Source of the DNA: Gammaproteobacteria bacterium
GTDB taxonomy: Bacteria; Pseudomonadota; Gammaproteobacteria; Steroidobacterales; SZUA-146
DNA: 6,487 nt
Direction of reading: 5' to 3'
Assembly: GCA_003228965.1 (NCBI GenBank)
Contig: QIGP01000173.1
Location: forward strand, 1 to 6,487
The notes below the pieces were generated by a model. The model searched no databases, was not told the DNA's origin, and saw nothing but the letters and a program-made list of their open reading frames with translations. The position numbers and the translations under genes were made by a program. Positions 1-5,988 of the stretch are shown here, one piece after another. The stretch's first letter is position 1. Each line of letters begins with the position of its first letter.

Positions 1-428
1 ATTAGCAGGCCCAAATAGCACATTTTCAAAATGGGATTTTCTATCGATGTCAGAATCGGATCTCCAACCGGCAAGCGCATCAATGCATCGGTGACGGCGG
101 GAATACAGTGGAAGAGCAAAGTGGCCGAGAAACTCAAGGCCTGAATGTAACGCGACCAGGAACCAAAAGGCTTTAATGTAGCAGCAACAGTGCCAACCAT
201 AAGTGCCAGCAGTGTCAGTACGGCCAACACGTGTGCCGGGCCAAAAAAGCCGTGTTGGAAAATGGCCAATGCGGTTACGGCCGTGATAAGCGTAGCCACC
301 AGATAGATTTGGCCCGAACGAGTTTGCAGTAAAATCTCCTTGAACCGCACTAAAGTGATGGCACCGCTAAGAAGAGCAACGATACCTAAAGCGGTGTGAA
401 ACCAGCCAAGCGGAATAATTTCGGGCAC
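1..428 (-). CDS. DUF2306-like polytopic membrane protein, N-terminal part (runs off left edge)
   Basis: This is a partial gene: 142 codons are visible and the 3' end lies beyond position 1. The frame is open from a TGA about 50 nt upstream to the edge, with no in-frame ATG. The only sensible start is the GTG at 428-426, preceded by GGAGAG (plus-strand 435-440) with a 6-nt spacer. The product begins VPEIIPLGWFHTALG and has at least four hydrophobic segments, at about residues 7-27, 41-60, 64-84 and 94-113, with a fifth starting near 133. Histidines fall in or next to these segments (H11, H59, H66, H107). A loop reads IPAVTDALMRLPVGDP. The opening HTALG-IVALLSG pattern and the four-helix spacing resemble the uncharacterised DUF2306 membrane family; that match is from memory, not a search. 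The function is unknown and it would act in the inner membrane. The reading frame itself is well supported; the family name is less certain. Confidence 0.72.
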   Translation of the reverse strand, partial: MPEIIPLGWFHTALGIVALLSGAITLVRFKEILLQTRSGQIYLVATLITAVTALAIFQHGFFGPAHVLAVLTLLALMVGTVAATLKPFGSWSRYIQALSFSATLLFHCIPAVTDALMRLPVGDPILTSIENPILKMCYLGLL

Positions 429-467
429 GTCGTGCTCTCCAGAATTTGGTGTAGCGAGCGTACCATG

Positions 468-480
468 TTGACTCGGTCAA
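468..480. promoter_or_regulatory. Short inverted repeat TTGAC-N3-GTCAA, possible operator
   Basis: The bases read TTGACTCGGTCAA, a 5-bp perfect dyad around a 3-base centre. It lies 40-52 nt upstream of the GTG start of the minus-strand membrane protein gene, where an operator could sit. Arms of 5 bp occur by chance, and I cannot assign a regulator family. The dyad is seen; the role is a guess. Confidence 0.2.
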
Positions 481-918
481 AGCCGTAAGCGCCCTCGATG
501 ATGCGCTCCCAATACCTTGCAGTGTAAGCGCTTTCCGACAACTACCCCGTGCACATTGAAGACTTCGAATCGGGGCAGTCACCGACGTGATTGAGGCGAA
601 ATGTAAAAGTGATGCCAATTTTTACCGGGACTGCGTGGAGAAGGAGGTACTCGGCAGATAACCCGAAGTTCTCTTGGTACTTGCTGAAATTATTGTTATT
701 GTGCTAAATGTGGCCCAAATGGACACACCTCCACTTCCCAAAAACGCGACGGAGTCGGCATTTCTACTGAATGATCTGAGTAAACTGACATTGAATTTGG
801 GCGACTAAGTTGAGCGTTGTTTTCGTTCAAAAGTGTGTTCCAAATTCGTTTCTTTTGCGCCACAGGAAATATCCGCCCTCATTGCTAAACTGGCGGAGTA
901 GCATCCATAAAGAACGTT

Positions 919-923
919 GGAGA
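919..923 (+). promoter_or_regulatory. Ribosome binding site fixing the start of the beta-barrel gene
   Basis: GGAGA lies 6 nt before the ATG at 930. It decides between this start and a longer reading from about 810. The longer form would put 40 poorly protein-like residues in front of what is otherwise a clean signal peptide. Confidence 0.7.
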
Positions 924-929
924 TCACCG

Positions 930-1586
930 ATGAATAAACTTACTCTATTTCTAACCGCAGCAATTGCTGCCGGCGTTAGCACTACCGCAGCCGCCGATGA
1001 CGACCTATGGATCGGTGTCAAAGCCGGCACACTGGGCTTGGGCGTTGAAGCAACATGGCGCCCCGTACCTTACTTCGATGTTCGCGCAGGCTATAACGCC
1101 TACACCTATGAGGACACGCGCGACGAAGCAGGCCTTGCCTACGACGGTGAACTCGACCTAAGCACGGCTTACGTTACGGCTAATTTCAGATTCCCGTTAA
1201 GTCCGTTCAGAGTCACTGCTGGCGTGTTCTCAAACGGCAACGAAGTTGTACTCAACAGTCGCGACGACGACTCGTTTCAAATTGGCGGCACCACCTACCA
1301 GGCCGCAGACCTCGGACGACTTGAGGCGCGTGGAACATTCGACAGCATTGCACCTTACGCTGGCATTGGTTTTGACTTCCGCATTGGTAACACTATCGGC
1401 TTAAGCTTTGACGCCGGAGTACTTTTCCAAGGCGAAGTAGATGTCGCCATGAACGCCACCGGCCCCATTGCCAGCAACTCCACCTTCCTGGCGGAACTTG
1501 AAGTCGAGCGACAGGAACTTGAAGACTCTATCGGAGATTACGAATACTATCCGGTGGTCTCTCTTGGGTTTACGGTGAACTTCTAA
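930..1586 (+). CDS. Outer-membrane beta-barrel protein with signal peptide
   Basis: The product has 218 residues. Residues 1-22 form a typical Sec signal peptide: N-K at 2-3, a hydrophobic core LTLFLTAAIAAG, and an A-A-A cleavage site before D23. The mature part is rich in alternating polar/hydrophobic, aromatic-bounded strands (for example VPYFDVRAGYNAY, AYVTANFRFPL, IAPYAGIGFDFRI, TIGLSFDAGVLF). It ends in YPVVSLGFTVNF, the C-terminal Phe signature recognised by the BAM assembly machinery. About eight to ten strands would fit the length. A short charged helix-like stretch (LAELEVERQELEDSI, about residues 190-204) precedes the last strand, a pattern I associate with a widespread uncharacterised proteobacterial barrel family. 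No substrate can be named: it is not clearly OmpW, OmpA or CarO. The start at 930 is chosen for its ribosome binding site and signal peptide. It is monocistronic and convergent with the next gene. Confidence 0.88.
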   Translation: MNKLTLFLTAAIAAGVSTTAAADDDLWIGVKAGTLGLGVEATWRPVPYFDVRAGYNAYTYEDTRDEAGLAYDGELDLSTAYVTANFRFPLSPFRVTAGVFSNGNEVVLNSRDDDSFQIGGTTYQAADLGRLEARGTFDSIAPYAGIGFDFRIGNTIGLSFDAGVLFQGEVDVAMNATGPIASNSTFLAELEVERQELEDSIGDYEYYPVVSLGFTVNF

Positions 1587-1609
1587 CGTCATTGCTAATC
1601 ACCTTTTTT
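1574..1609 (+). terminator. Probable rho-independent terminator of the beta-barrel gene
   Basis: GGTGA (1574-1578) can pair with TCACC (1599-1603), which is followed directly by six T residues (1604-1609). The 20-base interior can add a partial inner stem (TAAC with GCTA, one mismatch). The left arm overlaps the last codons of the barrel gene. The stem is short, but the T-run and its position just past the stop codon make termination plausible. Read on the minus strand the hairpin lacks a T-run, so it should act mainly on plus-strand transcripts. Confidence 0.45.
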
Positions 1610-1621
1610 CAAGAGCAGCCA

Positions 1622-2134
1622 CTATTTAGTAGCGAGTCGTCGTATCGCCTCGCTTTTCACACCATCCACTGCCGTAGCAAGCTTATCAAGTTGAGCGCCT
1701 TTGGGTCCGATTGCACTTTCCTCAAAAATAACTCGGGATCCGTCCTCAGTTTGCCCAATTGTAATGGTCCAAACTACGTATGCACCAATGGATTGAAGCG
1801 GACCAAACGGTGCCTCAAGGCGCAACACTTTCCCTGACTGAGTAAAAAGTACACGACCATGTTGTACCGAACCTTCGGGCCAGGTCTCTTACCATAAACC
1901 TCCCGCTTTGGCCTGGAGTGACAAGTTCGCTACGTCGCCAGAATACGTGTGATCCGGATGCCACCAAGAGGACGGCGTAATAAGTCGCTGCCACAGATCG
2001 TCGGAAGAAAGGCTGGATGCGGACTCATGTCGAAGTACGAAATGCGTATCGGACGACGAAACAACTTCTGCGCTGACGGGCATACATGCGGCCAATACGA
2101 AGGCGCAAAAAATAATAGTGACACTTCTCTTCAT
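1622..2134 (-). pseudogene. Exported SRPBCC-family (START-like) protein gene with one internal TAA
   Basis: One frame encodes a 170-position protein, read from the ATG at 2134 to the TAG at 1622, interrupted only by a TAA at 1891-1889 (position 82). The 81 residues before it and the 88 after it join without a frameshift: ...QAKAGGLW - stop - ETWPEGSVQHGRV... The N-terminus MKRSVTIIFCAFVLAAC is a signal sequence with a lipobox (LAAC, C17), so a lipoprotein is possible; cleavage after VSA (residue 22) is the alternative. Features such as LWQRLITPSSWWHPDHTYSG, QAKAGGLW, VLRLEAPFGPLQSIG and an alternating beta pattern after it fit SRPBCC (polyketide cyclase/activator-like) folds, which bind hydrophobic ligands; this is from memory. 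AGGAG lies 9 nt before the ATG. The first half alone could be made as an 81-residue peptide, and a GTG at 1828 could in principle restart translation. A nonsense mutation or sequencing error is most likely. Confidence 0.75.
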
Positions 2135-2184
2135 AGCGCCTTACTCCTGGTTGTACTGGTTTGGTGAGGTTGGACAGGTCAATC

Positions 2185-2213
2185 TTTGTATCCCGATAGA
2201 ACGATCTATTCAA
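2185..2213 (-). promoter_or_regulatory. Candidate sigma-70-type promoter of the SRPBCC gene
   Basis: On the minus strand, TTGAAT (plus 2208-2213) and TACAAA (plus 2185-2190) are separated by exactly 17 bases. Each hexamer matches the consensus at four of six positions. The start codon is about 50 nt downstream. Spacing and location fit; the match quality is only moderate. Confidence 0.35.
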
Positions 2214-2251
2214 TCAAGAATAGCAACTTAAACCAGGATCAAAATGTTTGC

Positions 2252-2263
2252 AATTGATCAATT
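2252..2263. promoter_or_regulatory. Perfect 12-bp palindrome, possible operator
   Basis: AATTGATCAATT is a perfect 12-bp palindrome located 38 bp upstream of the candidate -35 box and about 118 bp upstream of the SRPBCC start. AT-rich palindromes with a TTG...CAA core are typical of operators for MarR-type and similar dimeric regulators. No such regulator is in the window, so binding is an inference. Confidence 0.25.
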
Positions 2264-2498
2264 TCTGCGTCCTATAGTACCTCCCATCGAATCAAGGCTA
2301 TAGATTATTCAGAGCATTCTTTTTAATCGGCTAAAGACCCCGTGAATATTGCCGATACACCTTAAGCTGTTTATATCTTGGCTGGACAGCAAGCAGCGCA
2401 CCAAAGATGAGCTTCCCTTACGTAAATAACACTCGTGAACGCTAACAGTACAGCCTAAAAAAGCAAAGCTGACCGATACTGACTTTTCGACTTAAACC

Positions 2499-3140
2499 CT
2501 ACATCCAACTTGGACCTTTTAGCGTTTCAGAAATAAACCGCGTAAATAGACTTGGGTTCATTAATCCCGTAAACACGATACCCCAGACTGCCCCGGTAAA
2601 ATGCGCCATATGACCAATGTTGTCGGTTGCGTTTCGATCTTTGTACCACGAGTAGTACAAGTAGCCGGCGCCTGCCAAAATCTGAGGAATAGGTATAGCA
2701 CCGTATAAATACAAATTTTCCCATGGTGCAAACATGATGATTGCAAACACCACCGCAGAGACGCCACCAGATGCACCAAGCGCTGCGTACTGTGGATTGT
2801 CCGCATGTCGTAAGTAGCTGGGAATAGAAGCCACAACGATACCACCGAAATAGAGAACAAGGTACATGATTGCACTGTTGTCGCCAAGAAAATACGGGTA
2901 GTAACGATTCTCAACGGCATTACCGAAGGACCACAACACAAACATGTTGACTAGCAGATGCACCACGTCGCCGTGGATAAATCCGGAGCTTAAAAAGCGA
3001 TACCATTCATTCTTTGTTTTGATGGTAACCGGATGAAATATCAAACGTGATTTTCCGGCTTGATTGGTCATCAGTGCGAACGAGATTACGCACGTTACAA
3101 TGACGATTAAATTGGTAAGAGTGAGAGTTTCTGAATTCAT
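2499..3140 (-). CDS. Rhomboid-family intramembrane serine protease
   Basis: This 213-residue protein is the size of a compact six-helix bacterial rhomboid. Rhomboids cut substrate transmembrane helices inside the inner membrane using a Ser-His dyad. The key residues are visible. H61 and N65 (HLLVN) match the oxyanion-side H-x-x-x-N of GlpG. S124 lies in GASGGVSA, the GxSG nucleophile motif. H180 in MAHFTGAVWG is the expected catalytic histidine, with an extra H177 three residues before it. Hydrophobic segments lie at about 9-25, 57-76, 91-108, 119-138, 149-163 and 178-195. The L1 loop between the first two helices contains the usual aromatic/Arg stretch (NEWYRFLSSGF). The start is the only nearby ATG before hydrophobic sequence; the ribosome site is weak (AGG 3 nt upstream). 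It is monocistronic, with large gaps on both sides. Substrates cannot be inferred from the neighbourhood. I do not use glpG because only the fold is recognised. Confidence 0.92.
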   Translation of the reverse strand: MNSETLTLTNLIVIVTCVISFALMTNQAGKSRLIFHPVTIKTKNEWYRFLSSGFIHGDVVHLLVNMFVLWSFGNAVENRYYPYFLGDNSAIMYLVLYFGGIVVASIPSYLRHADNPQYAALGASGGVSAVVFAIIMFAPWENLYLYGAIPIPQILAGAGYLYYSWYKDRNATDNIGHMAHFTGAVWGIVFTGLMNPSLFTRFISETLKGPSWM

Positions 3141-3601
3141 AGACCTGGCCGGGCAATGGGGAACCGGGACATTATCGCAACCTCCAGCCTATATTGCTTC
3201 ACTTAAATGGTCTAGATCACAATTCTTATGCAACTGAACATCCGGACCAGGAAGACCGCTGCCGGTTAGTACCGGGCGAACGCCAGTTTCAAGGAGTCAG
3301 TACAAACGAGGGAATAGAAACTGCGAGCCCACAGTCTTGGTTAGCAACCTGAACACTGTGGTAAGCACCTGCTCCGAGCCTTCAACAAATGTTTAAGCGG
3401 TCATGCTAAATTGGGTGATAAGCGGCCGACAGCGAGGCCTCGGTAAATTCAGCTTGTCTAAAATCAAGCGGACCCAACGTACGGTTACTCTGATTCGAAT
3501 AGGCTCGATTAACGAACTTTTCACAGCCGTAACCGAAGAATTTGACCTGGATTTACCAACGTCAGGTCTTGTTATCCACCTACCCTAAACCGAACCCGAA
3601 A
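3141..3601. other. 461-bp stretch without a convincing gene
   Basis: This lies between the end of the TPR gene and the start of the rhomboid gene (both minus) and should hold the rhomboid promoter, though no good -35/-10 pair stood out. The longest frame is 61 codons on the plus strand (3403-3588). It begins after an in-frame TAA, has no real ribosome binding site and has no recognisable domain, although its last 27 residues (SINELFTAVTEEF... onward) look protein-like. A 6-bp inverted repeat (GACCTG at 3544-3549, CAGGTC at 3563-3568, 13-base loop) lies about 35 nt past the TPR stop but lacks a T-run in either direction. No tRNA-like or insertion-sequence-like ends were found. Confidence 0.55.
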
Positions 3602-5974
3602 CTACAAAGTGGCCAAATCCGGGAGAGGAAGCGCTACCCAACCTTTCTCAGAAGCAAGTTGATTGACCCGCTCGAACTCGGCTTCCGCTGCTTGCTCCTG
3701 CCCGTTTGCACGCAGTAGCGCAACTCGGGTGTATCCCGCGGCGAGTACGACGTCGAAAATTCCTAGCCTGTTGGCTTCTTGCTCAATGGCCACAAGCATA
3801 GGGTGAGAAACTCTGCTGGGCAGCGTCCCCAACAGACCACGGCATGCAACTATTTTGGTTTTAGCTCGTAGCAGTAACGCCATATGCTCCTGCCCCTCAG
3901 TCGCCTGATCAAGTTTGTTACAGGCATTTTTGAGATCGGCTTCTACTAGCGCGCTGCCAAACAATGTTTGCTCTGAACGCAATGACAACTGATAGTAAGC
4001 CGTGTCATCGTGCAAGTGCTCTTCAGCCACCTGCAGATGTCTCAATGCAGCGACCGTATCGAACCGTTGCGAAGCGAGTCGCGCAAGTGCAATCTCGCTC
4101 TCGCCGATACTTGCACTCATGCCTTGCTCACGATACACAGCATTTGCTTCTCCAAGCAACTGTGCAGCTGTGTCGTAGTCACCAGCAAAGTAATTGACGA
4201 GACCCAGTTCGTGAGTCGCTTCTATCGCGAGATTGCCTTCGGGTCGTTCCTCTGAATTCTTAAGCGCCTGAGACAGAAGCTCACGGGCCAGTTCGATATT
4301 TCCACGCCTGAGCGCGATCTGCCCATGACGATAGGGTAACCAGGCGATGCCAATCTGATCATCGATCTCTGTGAAAATTGCTCCCGCTCGATTGACGGCT
4401 TCTTCCGCTTCATCGTAACGACCCATCTTAAAGAGCGAGATACTCATGTTCTCCAAGAGTATTGAATGTCGATTCTTGTTGTTTCGTTGCGCCTGATACT
4501 CGGCCACTTCCTTTTTTAGAGCATAACCCCGATTTAACCAGCCATGTAAATCATAAGCCTGGCCCAACGAATTCTTGCTTGCCGCAATTTCGGGCTCATT
4601 TCCCAGTTGTTGTGCGACTTCAAGGGCCTCCTGCAAGTAAGCAAGATATTGCTCCATTTTCCCTTCACCAAATTCATGCTTTGCAAGCTCACGCAAGATT
4701 GCCGACTCACGCAAAGGCGTGCCTGTTTGTTGAAATAGATCTCGAGCTCTTAGCAATGATTCCGGATCATAGTTATCGTCACAACGACCAATGTTAAGCA
4801 ACGCCTCCCCGAGCATATGTTTGTCATCGTTGTTCTCGGCTTTTACTTTTGCGGCTTGAGAGAGCGCCTCGCATTTACCGTAGTCGCCCGTATCAAACCA
4901 AAAATCTGCCTCGGCAATATCAATTCTGGGATCTTCACCTGAAACTCCTCCAAGTTCTCGCATCTGTGAAACGCTCAGCTTAAAACCTTCGGCATCGTTC
5001 TGACGCGCTTGCGTCTCGGCAAAAGCCAACCGATACGTTAGTTCCCCAGGATGAAATTCCTTGAGGGCTCCGAAAACCTGTTGAGCACGCGACCAGGATT
5101 CTGTTTTCAGCGCGTAGCGCGCCTCGAATTCCAGTTGTCGGCGGCGCGTGAGACCATTGCTGGCGTCGACCGCGCGTTTTGATTCAGCAACTGCGTTGTC
5201 TTTGTAGCCAAGCAGTTCCCATGCACTGGCAAGACCCGCGTACACCACCGCGTTGTTGGGCGCAATTTTTCTCGCGCGCTCAAAGTGGGCTAGCGCCAGA
5301 CGTCCATTTCCTTCACCTAACGCAATCAAACCGTTACCGTACGCTTCACTGGCAGTGGGTGAAGGAATTTCGTTCCTGGCGTAGCCAAGCTGTTGCGGCG
5401 ATAGACTATCAAGCTCTAACCAGGACAGTACTTGTTGAACCGCCCTGGTCGCCAAGTCGCCAACCGAATTTGAGGAACCGGTCAGGTCGGCCGAGTAATT
5501 CGATGCATTCCGTCCCAACCCTAACAAACTTAGTTGAATGACCACCGTCTCTGTGCCCGGCCCTCCAGCTCTCAATACCGCCTGTAGATCCCAGCTTGCT
5601 CCACTTTGGATAGCTGATGTCGCAGGCTTGGAAAGTGAGAAATAGTTGATATTTGGACTCACTACACGAAGTTGATCGCCCGATTGAATGGTGGCTGCCA
5701 TAGCTTGTTCGAGCGCTGGTGCTACCCAGTCGGCAGACCCAAGCCTGCCTTCAACAGTTACTCCACTGGCAAATATTACCGGTTGCCCGATCGACTGCAT
5801 TGTCAGGCCGTACCAAACGATAACGACAAACGCCGAAAAAAGAATAAGAATGATACCGAATTGTCTCGACCATCCTAGTCGAGCATCGGTTTTCCCAAGT
5901 TCTCGCAGTGCCTCTAAATCGCTACTGATTTTTTCAACCGGTTCTGTAGATTTTGATTGAATTGTATCTTCCAT
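3602..5974 (-). CDS. Single-pass membrane protein with large TPR array, partner of a hybrid kinase
   Basis: The product has 790 residues. Residues 1-35 are a short charged cytoplasmic-type tail, and about 38-58 (FGIILILFSAFVVIVWYGL) is the only transmembrane helix. Arg residues at 32 and 37 just before it suggest an N-in, C-out topology. Residues about 65-190 form an alpha/beta region (ALEQAMAATIQSGDQLRVVSP, WDLQAVLRAGG, TETVVIQLSLLGLG, VQQVLSWLEL). It resembles the FlgO/TolB-N-like domain often found between the membrane helix and the TPRs of CadC-type regulators and Ser/Thr kinases. From about 207 to 775 there are repeated helical TPR units, for example AYGNGLIALGEGNGRLALAH, GLASAWELLGYKDNAVAES, LFKMGRYDEAEEAVNRA, GLVNYFAGDYDTAAQLLGEA. 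No kinase, DNA-binding or enzymatic domain is present. The start at 5974 has GGGGG 6 nt upstream and lies 14 nt after the kinase stop codon, so the two genes are probably cotranscribed and work together. A sensory or scaffold role is inferred. Confidence 0.88.
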   Translation of the reverse strand: MEDTIQSKSTEPVEKISSDLEALRELGKTDARLGWSRQFGIILILFSAFVVIVWYGLTMQSIGQPVIFASGVTVEGRLGSADWVAPALEQAMAATIQSGDQLRVVSPNINYFSLSKPATSAIQSGASWDLQAVLRAGGPGTETVVIQLSLLGLGRNASNYSADLTGSSNSVGDLATRAVQQVLSWLELDSLSPQQLGYARNEIPSPTASEAYGNGLIALGEGNGRLALAHFERARKIAPNNAVVYAGLASAWELLGYKDNAVAESKRAVDASNGLTRRRQLEFEARYALKTESWSRAQQVFGALKEFHPGELTYRLAFAETQARQNDAEGFKLSVSQMRELGGVSGEDPRIDIAEADFWFDTGDYGKCEALSQAAKVKAENNDDKHMLGEALLNIGRCDDNYDPESLLRARDLFQQTGTPLRESAILRELAKHEFGEGKMEQYLAYLQEALEVAQQLGNEPEIAASKNSLGQAYDLHGWLNRGYALKKEVAEYQAQRNNKNRHSILLENMSISLFKMGRYDEAEEAVNRAGAIFTEIDDQIGIAWLPYRHGQIALRRGNIELARELLSQALKNSEERPEGNLAIEATHELGLVNYFAGDYDTAAQLLGEANAVYREQGMSASIGESEIALARLASQRFDTVAALRHLQVAEEHLHDDTAYYQLSLRSEQTLFGSALVEADLKNACNKLDQATEGQEHMALLLRAKTKIVACRGLLGTLPSRVSHPMLVAIEQEANRLGIFDVVLAAGYTRVALLRANGQEQAAEAEFERVNQLASEKGWVALPLPDLATL

Positions 5975-5988
5975 TTTGTGCCCCCATC

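Larger units (their letters stand above)
429..929. other. Intergenic/leader region between divergent genes
   Basis: These 501 bases separate the divergent starts of the DUF2306-like gene and the outer-membrane barrel gene, so promoters for both should lie here. I could not pick out a convincing -35/-10 pair for either. Several short frames exist: a 51-codon minus-strand frame at 386-541 that starts with TTG and overlaps the membrane-protein start, and a 29-codon plus-strand frame at 719-808. Neither has a ribosome binding site. The plus-strand frame of the barrel gene also stays open back to about 810, but the better start is at 930. A short palindrome lies at 468-480. No RNA gene or mobile element is recognisable. 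Confidence 0.6.
2135..2498. other. Intergenic region upstream of the SRPBCC gene and downstream of the rhomboid gene
   Basis: These 364 bases hold no open frame that looks protein-like. They contain a candidate promoter (2185-2213) and a 12-bp palindrome (2252-2263) on the SRPBCC side. Just past the rhomboid stop, the minus strand has a run of six T residues (plus-strand A-run at 2457-2462) with only a 3- to 4-bp possible stem, too weak to call a terminator. The region is AT-richer than the genes around it. Confidence 0.6.

Noticed and set aside
367..618. 83-codon minus-strand frame over the start of the DUF2306-like gene
   Set aside because: The composition is Arg/Ser/Ala-rich with no domain. 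It overlaps the well-supported membrane-protein frame and has no ribosome binding site.
810..929. N-terminal 40-codon extension of the beta-barrel protein from position 810
   Set aside because: The start at 930 has a good ribosome binding site and opens directly with a clean signal peptide. The extension has no such site, would place charged residues before the signal, and does not read like protein.
3544..3568. Inverted repeat as a terminator for the TPR operon
   Set aside because: There are only 6 bp of stem with a 13-base loop and no T-run on the minus strand, so it is not a convincing intrinsic terminator.
5179..5541. 120-codon plus-strand frame inside the TPR gene
   Set aside because: It is antisense to a strongly supported coding frame with clear TPR repeats. 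Its sequence is low-quality (Arg/Gln/Ser-rich) and there is no start signal.
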